A model generated the notes under the pieces. That model was not told the origin of the DNA, did no database searches, and saw only the letters and a list, made by a program, of their open reading frames with translations. 30,687 bases of DNA from CAZBGR01 sp964491535 (GTDB lineage Bacteria; Bacillota_I; Bacilli_A; RF39; UBA660): assembly GCA_964491535.1 (NCBI GenBank), contig CAZBGR010000007.1, positions 1 through 30,687 on the forward strand. Reading direction: 5' to 3'. The stretch's first letter is position 1, and every line of letters begins with the position of its first letter. This document shows positions 17,628-23,172 of this stretch, one piece after another. The translations under genes and the position numbers were made by a program.

Positions 17628-17662
17628 AAATAAACAAAGACATCTAAAATCTTTGTTTATTT
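17628..17662 (-). terminator. Terminator of the DUF5320-DUF134 unit
   Basis: A perfect 13-bp inverted repeat (17628-17640 and 17650-17662) has a 9-base loop and T-rich flanks on both strands. It lies 20 bases after the DUF134 stop codon. Confidence 0.8.
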
Positions 17663-17681
17663 TTTAGGATAAGTTATTATT

Positions 17682-18029
17682 TTAATAACCTCTGTTACCC
17701 ATACAAGCCCTACCACAACCTCGACCACGACCATTACATAAATAATAATATCCTCCTTCAATAAGTAAGGTATCACCATCAACTAAAGATTTAGCTATCT
17801 TTTGCCTAGCTTTAAAATAAATGCCTTGAACAGTTGTTCTGGCTATTTTCATTTGCTTAGCGCATTCCTCTTGATTAAAACCTTCTAAATCAATTAATCT
17901 TATCGTTTCATATTCATCAACCGTCATCTTAATAAAAGTCCTTCCTCTAGGTTTATTTAAACCTAGAGGGCCATATTTATTATTAATAGGTAAACTACAA
18001 ACATATCTTCTTTTTCTAGATCCATACAT
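17682..18029 (-). CDS. DUF134/UPF0251 family helix-turn-helix protein
   Basis: This is a predicted DNA-binding regulator of the UPF0251 (DUF134) family, 115 residues. After a basic start (MYGSRKRRYVCSLP) comes the family segment FIKMTVDEYETIRLIDLEGFNQEECAKQM. It leads into a sigma-70 region 4-like helix-turn-helix (AKQMKIARTTVQGIYFKARQKIAKSL, about 57-83). The tail is Gly/Arg/Cys-rich (CNGRGRGCGRAC), which could bind a metal or iron-sulfur cofactor. In many anaerobes this family sits beside DUF5320 and NifX/NifB-like proteins, but its ligand is unknown to me. It follows the DUF5320 gene by 15 bases and ends in its own terminator. It is the natural candidate for binding the twin palindromes upstream. 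Confidence 0.85.
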   Translation of the reverse strand: MYGSRKRRYVCSLPINNKYGPLGLNKPRGRTFIKMTVDEYETIRLIDLEGFNQEECAKQMKIARTTVQGIYFKARQKIAKSLVDGDTLLIEGGYYYLCNGRGRGCGRACMGNRGY

Positions 18030-18044
18030 GTTTTCAACTCACTT

Positions 18045-18269
18045 CTATTTATTACTATCTAAAACTTCATTAATATCGTCTAATCTTTTTTGAAGATCTT
18101 CTCTTTCAGCTTCAAGCGATTTATTTTCAGATTGTTTAAAAGCTTGATATCCATTACCAAAACCACGACCTATTCCACGTCCTTGATTATAACCTCTTCC
18201 ACAAGGACCAAAACCTCTTCCTGTTAATGGACCTTCTCCCAAAGGACCTCTTCCATCTCTTCTTGGCAT
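18045..18269 (-). CDS. DUF5320 family glycine/arginine-rich small protein
   Basis: The 74-residue product starts with the family signature MPRRDGRGPLGEGPLTGRG and a Gly/Arg-rich segment with one Cys (GPCGRGYNQGRG). It ends in a charged helix predicted to be a coiled coil (KSLEAEREDLQKRLDDINEVLD). Function is unknown. Genes of this type usually lie next to DUF134 regulators and dinitrogenase iron-molybdenum cofactor-like proteins; here only the DUF134 partner is present. The ribosome binding site AAGGAGGTGA is the strongest in the window, suggesting high expression when the operon is on. It is the first gene of a two-gene unit. Confidence 0.78.
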   Translation of the reverse strand: MPRRDGRGPLGEGPLTGRGFGPCGRGYNQGRGIGRGFGNGYQAFKQSENKSLEAEREDLQKRLDDINEVLDSNK

Positions 18270-18290
18270 TCTTTCACCTCCTTAATTTAA

Positions 18291-18302
18291 TGACATATGT
18301 CA
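18291..18302. promoter_or_regulatory. Palindromic operator 1 (over the transcription start)
   Basis: TGACATATGTCA is a perfect 12-bp palindrome. It covers the predicted transcription start of the DUF5320-DUF134 unit. A 17-bp stretch around it (18289-18305) is repeated exactly at operator 2. Confidence 0.8.
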
Positions 18303-18307
18303 ATATC

Positions 18308-18336
18308 AGTATAGCAAAGTAAATGACATATGTCAA
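18308..18336 (-). promoter_or_regulatory. Promoter of the DUF5320-DUF134 unit
   Basis: A perfect -35 box TTGACA (18331-18336) and a -10 box TATACT (18308-18313) are separated by exactly 17 bp. The -35 hexamer is part of operator 2, so occupancy of the palindromes should block RNA polymerase directly. Confidence 0.88.
18324..18335. promoter_or_regulatory. Palindromic operator 2 (over the -35 box)
   Basis: A second copy of the palindrome TGACATATGTCA, 33 bp from the first (about three helical turns), so both lie on the same face of the DNA. It overlaps the -35 hexamer. Confidence 0.8.
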
Positions 18337-18478
18337 TAGGAAAGGTGATTTTTATAAAAATATTAAAACATTTTTTATAATCATCATTATTTATTTAACA
18401 TATTACGACACTTAAGTTCAGCTTGTTTAATTACTGTTTCAACTCTAATTTCTCTTTTAGAGTAAATAATTATATTTA

Positions 18479-19486
18479 TTATTTTTCTTTATTTATAGCT
18501 TCTAAAAAAAGAGGCCAAACACCTATATTACCATCCCGATGAGGAGGTAATTGATATATATCATGACCCGGAAATTCATTTGCTTCAATTAAATAAGGAT
18601 ATTTTTCTCCTATACAAACATCCCAAGCAGTATAACCTATTTCTTCAATAACTTTAGCGGCTTCAAGACATAGCCTTTTAGCTTCTTCCCACATTGGTAT
18701 TTTAAACCCTATTAATTTTTCTTTAGTTAAAGGATGTCTTTCATAAATATTATCTTCTTTATCAAGAGCCGGAAAATCTATGGTTCCCGTTTTTAAATTA
18801 ATAATCGCTGCCATTCCTCCATTATTGAAATTATCGACAACTTTATGATAATTACCTATTCTAATAAAAGCGGCTACAATGGTTATTGCTTTACGATTAT
18901 TAATTGTTACAACCCTTAAGGTATTAACAGAATTAGGATGTAATTTGCTAATTTTATGATGTTGAAGGGCAACTTCTTCCACTAAACATTGCTTATTATT
19001 AAGTAATTTATTATATAACTCTTCAACTTTATAATCTTTGACATTTATTTTCTCAATCCCTTTTCCACAAGATAACGAAGTTGGTTTACAAAAAAAGATG
19101 GGATTTCTTTTAATAAAGCTTTTAAATTCTTGAAAATTATTATCTAAAAATAACCATTCTCTATTTATATATTTAGAAAACTTTTTATTAAAAATAACTT
19201 TATTTTCAAAATAATTTTTATACTTAGGATTATTTAGCTTTTTTACGATTGAATTATTAATACCTCTAGTTAATATTGTTTTTCTTTCTTCTTTATTTAA
19301 TTCATACATAGCAAATAAGTCATAATCAGCATATCCTGCTTGATATTTTAAACCACAATAAATCATATCAAAAAAAATAATTAATCTATTCTTTTTTGTT
19401 TTTAAATGAACCTTATTTACTCTTTTAAAAAAGTTACTATAATTTAATTTCATTATTCTAGTCAAAAGATATTTTATTTTCGACAT
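18479..19486 (-). CDS. Sugar-transfer-associated ATP-grasp family protein
   Basis: This 335-residue protein fits the ATP-grasp group often annotated as sugar-transfer associated (ATPgrasp_ST). It has the ATP-binding lysine region FFCKPTSLSCGKGI (K134), a second nucleotide-binding strand CLVEEVALQHH (E170), the family block LHPNSVNTLRVVTI (182-195), and metal ligands in GYTAWDVCI (D289) and LIEANEFPGHDIYQ (E301, N303). Such enzymes ligate an amine or amino acid to a carboxylate. In this subgroup they often sit in surface polysaccharide loci, but no such genes are nearby, so the substrate is open. A GGTGG ribosome binding site precedes the ATG. It is probably a single-gene unit between the core genome and the defence island. 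Confidence 0.82.
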   Translation of the reverse strand: MSKIKYLLTRIMKLNYSNFFKRVNKVHLKTKKNRLIIFFDMIYCGLKYQAGYADYDLFAMYELNKEERKTILTRGINNSIVKKLNNPKYKNYFENKVIFNKKFSKYINREWLFLDNNFQEFKSFIKRNPIFFCKPTSLSCGKGIEKINVKDYKVEELYNKLLNNKQCLVEEVALQHHKISKLHPNSVNTLRVVTINNRKAITIVAAFIRIGNYHKVVDNFNNGGMAAIINLKTGTIDFPALDKEDNIYERHPLTKEKLIGFKIPMWEEAKRLCLEAAKVIEEIGYTAWDVCIGEKYPYLIEANEFPGHDIYQLPPHRDGNIGVWPLFLEAINKEK

Positions 19487-19501
19487 ATTACCACCATTTA
19501 A

Positions 19502-19510
19502 ATTATATCA
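19502..19510 (-). promoter_or_regulatory. Extended -10 promoter of the ATP-grasp gene
   Basis: TGATATAAT on the minus strand is a perfect extended -10 element ending 16 bases before the start codon; no -35 box is recognisable. The leader would be very short. Confidence 0.5.
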
Positions 19511-19533
19511 AATTAATAAAAAAAAACCTAATT

Positions 19534-19558
19534 AAAATAATCAATGATTATTATTTTT
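19534..19558. terminator. Terminator after the DpnII-type operon
   Basis: AATAATCA (19536-19543) and TGATTATT (19545-19552) form an inverted repeat around one base, with T tracts on both strands (TTTTTT on plus, TTTTTTTTT a little further on minus). It lies just past the restriction gene. Confidence 0.5.
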
Positions 19559-19588
19559 TATTTAATTTTTAACTATCGTATTATTTTA

Positions 19589-20335
19589 TTATTTTATTAA
19601 ATTTAATACTCCGTTTTCTAAATCATTAATATTATATATTGTTTCCATTGCATTAAAAGTTTCTTCTAAATTTTTTTTAGCACTACTCCACCCATAACCA
19701 TCTGTAATCCAAACAAAAGTAACTCCTTTAGATAAAGCTGTTTTTTCAGCTAATAATTTATAACTCCTTGCCGTTTCATTTAATTTTGAACCTCCACTTA
19801 AATAAAAATTAGTTTCAATTATATAAACCTGTTTATTAGTTTTTATTACAAAATCAAATCTTTTAGTAGATACATTATTACCGGATAAAGCCGCTAAATT
19901 TAGATTCCATTTCTTTTCTATATCTTTTAAATACATTTCTTTATAGTATTCTTTTATTTTAGCCTTTTTAATATACCCTTCAACCAAATCTTCCATTAAT
20001 CGTCCCCCTCGATTTTTTCTTCCGTTTTTTCTTCCATTAGTATCTAAACCGACTTCAATCCCCATCGCATAATCAAACAAATTGTTAACTATATGATTTT
20101 CTAACAAATCAAACAAACCACTTTTTTTCATAAATTTTATATATTCTGGAATTGAATAAACAGGGCTATTAAAATTAAATTTAAAACTGTTTTTTTCATC
20201 GATAATTTCTATTTCCTTAGAACGAACAGCTAACAAAATTGGAATACATGATAAAGTTTCAGGATATTTTATTAAAATGTTTTTAAAATCCTTCTCGATA
20301 TTTTTTGAACCAATTAAAGCATTTAAAATATTCAA
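19589..20335 (-). CDS. DpnII/MboI-type restriction endonuclease (GATC), 5' part out of reach of a start codon
   Basis: The product cuts GATC by homology to DpnII. Visible family motifs are LNALIGSKNIEKDF at the start, the DTNGRKNxxG block (98-111), and a PD-(D/E)xK-like core KRFDFVIK...YIIETNFYLSGGSKLNE (D161, E174). FVWITDGYGWSSAKKNLEETF lies near the end. Read from the TTG at 20335 it has 248 residues, about 40 fewer than DpnII (288 from memory), and that TTG has no ribosome binding site. The same frame is open upstream to 20449 and encodes the missing N-terminus (see the extension entry). The block at 98-111 also has an in-frame 12-bp duplication (NGRK twice). Probably impaired or expressed only after a frame change. 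Confidence 0.85.
   Translation of the reverse strand: MNILNALIGSKNIEKDFKNILIKYPETLSCIPILLAVRSKEIEIIDEKNSFKFNFNSPVYSIPEYIKFMKKSGLFDLLENHIVNNLFDYAMGIEVGLDTNGRKNGRKNRGGRLMEDLVEGYIKKAKIKEYYKEMYLKDIEKKWNLNLAALSGNNVSTKRFDFVIKTNKQVYIIETNFYLSGGSKLNETARSYKLLAEKTALSKGVTFVWITDGYGWSSAKKNLEETFNAMETIYNINDLENGVLNLIK
20012..20035 (-). repeat. 12-bp tandem duplication inside the restriction gene
   Basis: Two adjacent 12-bp units (20012-20023 and 20024-20035) differ by one base. They encode NGRK-NGRK within the most conserved DTNGRKNR block of DpnII-type nucleases, where I expect a single NGRK. Confidence 0.8.
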
Positions 20336-20459
20336 TTCAACTTTATATTTATCTACATTTTTATAAACTTTCTCAAAATCTACATAATATGAATAATTTG
20401 AAATTGTTGATTTGAAATTATTAAACCATTCATTAAAATTTCTTTTCGTTTATTATCAT
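20336..20459 (-). other. In-frame 5' extension of the DpnII-type nuclease without a start codon
   Basis: Codons 20449 to 20336 are in frame with the nuclease and read ...RNFNEWFNNF...YSYYVDFEKVYKNVDKYKVE. This matches my recollection of the DpnII N-terminus (RNFDEW...YYTDFPKVYKNV). There is no ATG, GTG or TTG in this stretch, and three in-frame stops (TGA TAA TAA) precede it. An ATG at 20457-20459, directly after AAAGGAGG, is in another frame and hits TAA after eight codons. Removing one A from the A4 run at 20443-20446 would join that ATG to the nuclease and also end the dpnA-like gene at a nearby TAA. Confidence 0.75.
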
Positions 20460-21252
20460 CCTCCTTTCTTTTTATAGTCAGTTTTAAATATTCCAATTCT
20501 TTTTCAATTCCAATATATCTTCTCTTTAAATTATTTGCCACTATTCCTGTTGTCCCACTTCCATTAAACGGATCTAATATAATATCAAATTCATCAGTAG
20601 CAGCTAAAATAATTTTTTCTAACAAAGCAATTGGCTTTTGGGTTGGATGTTTACCATACTTTTTTTCACTTGGCTTTATTAATGAAGTTTCCCATACATC
20701 TTTCATTTGTTTTCCATCATTTAATTTTTTCATAATATTATAATTGAATTTATATTTGTTATTCTTTAAATCTTTTTTAGCCCATAAAATTGTTTCGGTT
20801 GAATGTGTAAAAGCTCTACAACTAATATTGGGAGGGGGATTTAATTTTTTCCAAGTTATATTATTAATTATCTTAAATCCTTCTTCTTCAAGAGCCATCC
20901 CTATAGAATAAATATTATGCATTGTTCCACTAATCCAAATGGTTCCATTATCTTTTAAAACCCTTTTGCATAATTGAATCCATTTACGATTAAACTTATG
21001 TTTTTCTTTTAAGGTTAGTGGTTCATCCCATTTAGCTTTTTTAACGCTTGTCATTTTTCCCCCACTACAAGTAATCCCGTCACCAGAAAGAAAGTAAGGA
21101 GGATCAGCAAAAATCATATCGATTGTCTTTTCTTTTATTTCTTTTAATACTTTTAATGAATCTCCCAATATTAATAAAAAATCATCATGTTCATAATATA
21201 CTTTCGGTTTCCTATTGAATACATCAATAATTGGTAATAATTGTTTCTTCAA
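20380..21252 (-). CDS. dpnA: DpnA-like adenine-N6 methyltransferase (second methylase of the DpnII system)
   Basis: This 290-residue beta-class methyltransferase should methylate adenine in GATC. DpnA of pneumococcus also acts on single-stranded DNA and protects incoming plasmids. Motifs are DMIFADPPYFLSGDGI (catalytic DPPY 50-53), HSTETILWAKK, GKHPTQKP and the SAM-binding DPFNGSGTTG (227-236). The start is a TTG (21250-21252) with AAGAGG upstream, inside the end of dpnM (29-bp overlap). The last ~20 residues after RKEDDNKRK are foreign to the family, and they share DNA with the 5' extension of the nuclease gene. They would vanish if one base were removed from the A run at 20443-20446. The core of the enzyme is intact. 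Confidence 0.9.
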   Translation of the reverse strand: MKKQLLPIIDVFNRKPKVYYEHDDFLLILGDSLKVLKEIKEKTIDMIFADPPYFLSGDGITCSGGKMTSVKKAKWDEPLTLKEKHKFNRKWIQLCKRVLKDNGTIWISGTMHNIYSIGMALEEEGFKIINNITWKKLNPPPNISCRAFTHSTETILWAKKDLKNNKYKFNYNIMKKLNDGKQMKDVWETSLIKPSEKKYGKHPTQKPIALLEKIILAATDEFDIILDPFNGSGTTGIVANNLKRRYIGIEKELEYLKLTIKRKEDDNKRKEILMNGLIISNQQFQIIHIM

Positions 21253-22054
21253 CTAAACCTCTTCCTTTACCGTTAGCATTTATATTTCTTTTAGCTTTTA
21301 CAACCTTAATATTATAATCCTTATATAGTTCATTAATATAAGTTGTATTATGATTAGAAAGCATTACTTTAACACCTTTTTTATCTAATGTATGATACAC
21401 ATTAAATAATCTTTTTTGCTCCTTCTTGCCAAATCCTTTATTTGTATAACTCGTAAATGAATCAGTATCAGTATCATAAGGAGGATCAAAATATACAAAA
21501 TCTCCAGCTTTTGCTTTTTCAACAGACTTTTCAAAATCATCATTTAAAACAACGATATTATTCATAGTTAAATACAAATGAACATTTAATAAATTATCTG
21601 GATTATAAGTATTAACTTTAATTTTTTTGTTAAAAGGAACATTAAATTTATTTTGACTATTAACTCTATATAATCCATTAAAACAAGATTTATTAAGATA
21701 AATTGTTCTAGCCGCTTTAACATAATCATTTAATTTTGAATATTTAAATTTATCTCTATCTTTATTTCTTATTTTATAATAAAACTCTTCAGAATGTTTT
21801 TTTTCATAAAGATTTAGAATTTGACACATTTTTAAATATTTAATCTCATCGCATAAAACTTGATACACATTTATTAATTCCTCATTAAAATCATTTATGA
21901 CAGCTTTTTTAGGAGATAATTCAAATAATAAAGCTCCACCACCAACAAATGGTTCATAATAACAATCAAAACTTTTAGGAATATACTTTTTTAATTCGGT
22001 TAATAATTGTCTTTTCCCACCAGCCCATTTTACAAATGGTTTTGCTTTTTTCAT
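21224..22054 (-). CDS. dpnM: DpnM/Dam-type GATC adenine methyltransferase
   Basis: This alpha-class DNA adenine methyltransferase of the Dam family should protect GATC sites on double-stranded DNA. Numbered from the ATG at 22060, it has FVKWAGGKRQLL (9-20) and YYEPFVGGGALLFEL (34-48) for SAM binding, the D12-class specificity region, and the catalytic motif FVYFDPPYD (DPPY 192-195). The ATG at 22060 is jammed against GGAGGT. The second ATG (22052-22054) has 7-base spacing and is the better start, giving 276 residues. It is first in the dpnM-dpnA-nuclease operon, the same order as in pneumococcal DpnII. All recognisable motifs are intact. Confidence 0.93.
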   Translation of the reverse strand: MKKAKPFVKWAGGKRQLLTELKKYIPKSFDCYYEPFVGGGALLFELSPKKAVINDFNEELINVYQVLCDEIKYLKMCQILNLYEKKHSEEFYYKIRNKDRDKFKYSKLNDYVKAARTIYLNKSCFNGLYRVNSQNKFNVPFNKKIKVNTYNPDNLLNVHLYLTMNNIVVLNDDFEKSVEKAKAGDFVYFDPPYDTDTDSFTSYTNKGFGKKEQKRLFNVYHTLDKKGVKVMLSNHNTTYINELYKDYNIKVVKAKRNINANGKGRGLVEETIITNY

Positions 22055-22085
22055 TTTCATACCTCCCTATCTCTTTTATACATTA

Positions 22086-22094
22086 ATTATATCA
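22086..22094 (-). promoter_or_regulatory. Extended -10 promoter of the DpnII-type operon
   Basis: TGATATAAT on the minus strand, about 30 bases before the dpnM start codon. No -35 box is evident. Confidence 0.55.
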
Positions 22095-22133
22095 TGTTTT
22101 ACCAAAATAATTTAGCCTTTAAAAGCCAATTAT

Positions 22134-22275
22134 AGTGTAAAATGGTTTTGGGATTAGGGTAGTAAAAAGGAAGACCTTCTCTTAAAATATAATTAAAAAA
22201 TTATAAAGGAGGCCTTCCAATAAATATTATATCAGATAATTACAATCTTGTCTTAAAAAAACTTATATTTACACT
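22134..22275. mobile_element. Insertion-sequence-like remnant (MITE-like)
   Basis: The segment is bounded by AGTGTAAA (22134-22141) and TTTACACT (22268-22275) and lies between dpnM and the broken abiEi gene. Inside, a 12-bp hairpin with one mismatch and one wobble pair (22169-22180 with 22207-22218) encloses a smaller one (22189-22194 with 22199-22204). After an AAAGGAGG sequence on the plus strand comes an open stretch reading INIISDNYNLVLKKLIFTL and then a stop. This looks like the first codons of a transposase whose body is lost, with ATA in place of ATG. The ends vaguely resemble IS256-type termini (TGTGTAAAA); family assignment is uncertain. No target duplication is visible. Confidence 0.45.
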
Positions 22276-22335
22276 TTAAAAAGGACCTTTAAGAGAGTAC
22301 ATTTTCTCTATTTAGTACAAATGTTTAGTTTAAAT

Positions 22336-22738
22336 TTATTTTTTAATTGTTGTATCAATATCAACTGTACTTCCTAAATTAATAAATTCCTTTTTAATGC
22401 GAAATAAGTTAACATCTTTTTTATCTTGCAAAGAACCCCGATATTCATTAGTAACAGTAATATCAATAATGTGCGGAATCCTGTCACTTAAATTATAGAA
22501 TTTTATGGCTGTTAGATGTGAAAAAAGCCAGCTTTTTACTTCTTTTTTATAAAATAAAATAGATATCTTCTGATTCATCCGGAAGAATGTAAACTCCATA
22601 ATCTACCTTTTTTACTTTTCTTTTTTTTACTAAGTAACCTAAAAACTGTTTTTTGATTCCGTTTTTTTCTACCATACTAGTGGTAATATAACCATTATTA
22701 TCTTTATTAAATTTTAAAATTCGCTCTTCATTATTCAT
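22336..22738 (-). pseudogene. Broken AbiEi-family antitoxin (type IV toxin-antitoxin / abortive infection)
   Basis: Two overlapping frames together give an AbiEi-like protein. The first (from ATG 22736-22738, with AAAGGA upstream) reads NNEERILKFNKDNNGYITTSMVEKNGIKKQFLGYLVKKRKVKKVDYGVYILPDESEDIYFIL, the winged-helix AbiEi_4 domain. It stops around 22555. The other frame continues the family pattern with FSHLTAIKFYNLSDRIPHIIDITV and VNLFRIKKEFINLGSTVDID, then stops at 22336. So there is a frameshift near 22552-22560, and the C-terminal third is missing, cut where the insertion-sequence-like region begins. The AbiEii nucleotidyltransferase toxin is not present. Function is presumably lost. Confidence 0.75.
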
Positions 22739-22763
22739 TTCTTCATTTCCTTTCACTACTAAA

Positions 22764-22784
22764 TTACTACACAAAAGGTAGTAA
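22764..22784. promoter_or_regulatory. Inverted repeat in the abiEi leader, probable operator
   Basis: TTACTAC (22764-22770) and GTAGTAA (22778-22784) form a perfect 7-bp inverted repeat with a 7-base spacer between the abiEi start and an ATTATA/TATAAT -10 box at 22801-22806. AbiEi proteins are known to repress their own operons by binding inverted repeats in the promoter region, so this is a plausible leftover operator. Confidence 0.45.
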
Positions 22785-22885
22785 AAGGAAATGATATACA
22801 ATTATAAAATAAAAAACACTTTTAAAATATCATAAAATCAAGATTAATATTTGTTAAAAAGTATAGTTTTAAATATCAATGTCCA

Positions 22886-23032
22886 TTAATAAACATCGTT
22901 TCTAATAGTTTTTAATATTAAATCACCATTTTTATTTTATCGAGCATCTTTATTTAAGTCAGCCTTCTTGTTTTTAAGAAGTAATAAATAATACTCTTCT
23001 AATACCTCTAACGTCGTTTTCCATTTCCTCAC
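22886..23032 (-). pseudogene. Decayed small open reading frame of unknown origin
   Basis: From a GTG at 23030-23032 the frame reads RKWKTTLEVLEEYYLLLLKN-KKADLNKDAR, stops (TAA 22937-22939), and then continues in the same frame as NKNGDLILKTIRNDVY before another stop. Both halves have protein-like composition. The frame starts 10-20 bases after the sequence resembling an insertion-sequence end, as the 5' end of a transposase or passenger gene would. I do not recognise the family. Confidence 0.3.
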
Positions 23033-23040
23033 CTATTAAA

Positions 23041-23061
23041 AACTTATGTTTGCACTAAAAA
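23041..23061. repeat. Diverged second copy of the insertion-sequence-like end
   Basis: The segment AACTTATGTTTGCACT followed by A residues closely resembles AACTTATATTTACACT at 22260-22275. The broken abiEi gene lies between the two copies, in the same orientation relative to both. Confidence 0.4.
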
Positions 23062-23172
23062 AAGAATAATGTTTTACTACATCATTACTACAATTAAATT
23101 CTTTTTTCTTCGTACAAAGAAAATTCTTTCTGATACATTGCCTGATGATATTATAATAATTAGTTACCTTAT

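Larger units (their letters stand above)
22739..23172. other. 434-base spacer with regulatory and gene debris
   Basis: This gap between abiEi and hsdR holds a TATAAT-like -10 box for abiEi, an inverted repeat in its leader (22764-22784), a decayed reading frame (22886-23032), and a diverged copy of the insertion-sequence-like end (23041-23061). Two direct copies of TTACTAC (23074-23080, 23085-23091) also occur, matching the left arm of the abiEi inverted repeat. I see no intact gene and no convincing hsdR terminator. Confidence 0.5.

Noticed and set aside
18323..18415. Plus-strand ATG frame of about 30 codons starting inside operator 2.
   Set aside because: The start codon lies within the palindrome, there is no ribosome binding site, and the composition is non-coding (poly-Ile/Lys).
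18387..18480. Open minus-strand stretch reading ...SKREIRVETVIKQAELKCRNMLNK then stop, just after the ATP-grasp gene.
   Set aside because: It looks protein-like but has no ATG, GTG or TTG start and no ribosome binding site. It could be a decayed gene end, but this cannot be shown from the sequence alone.
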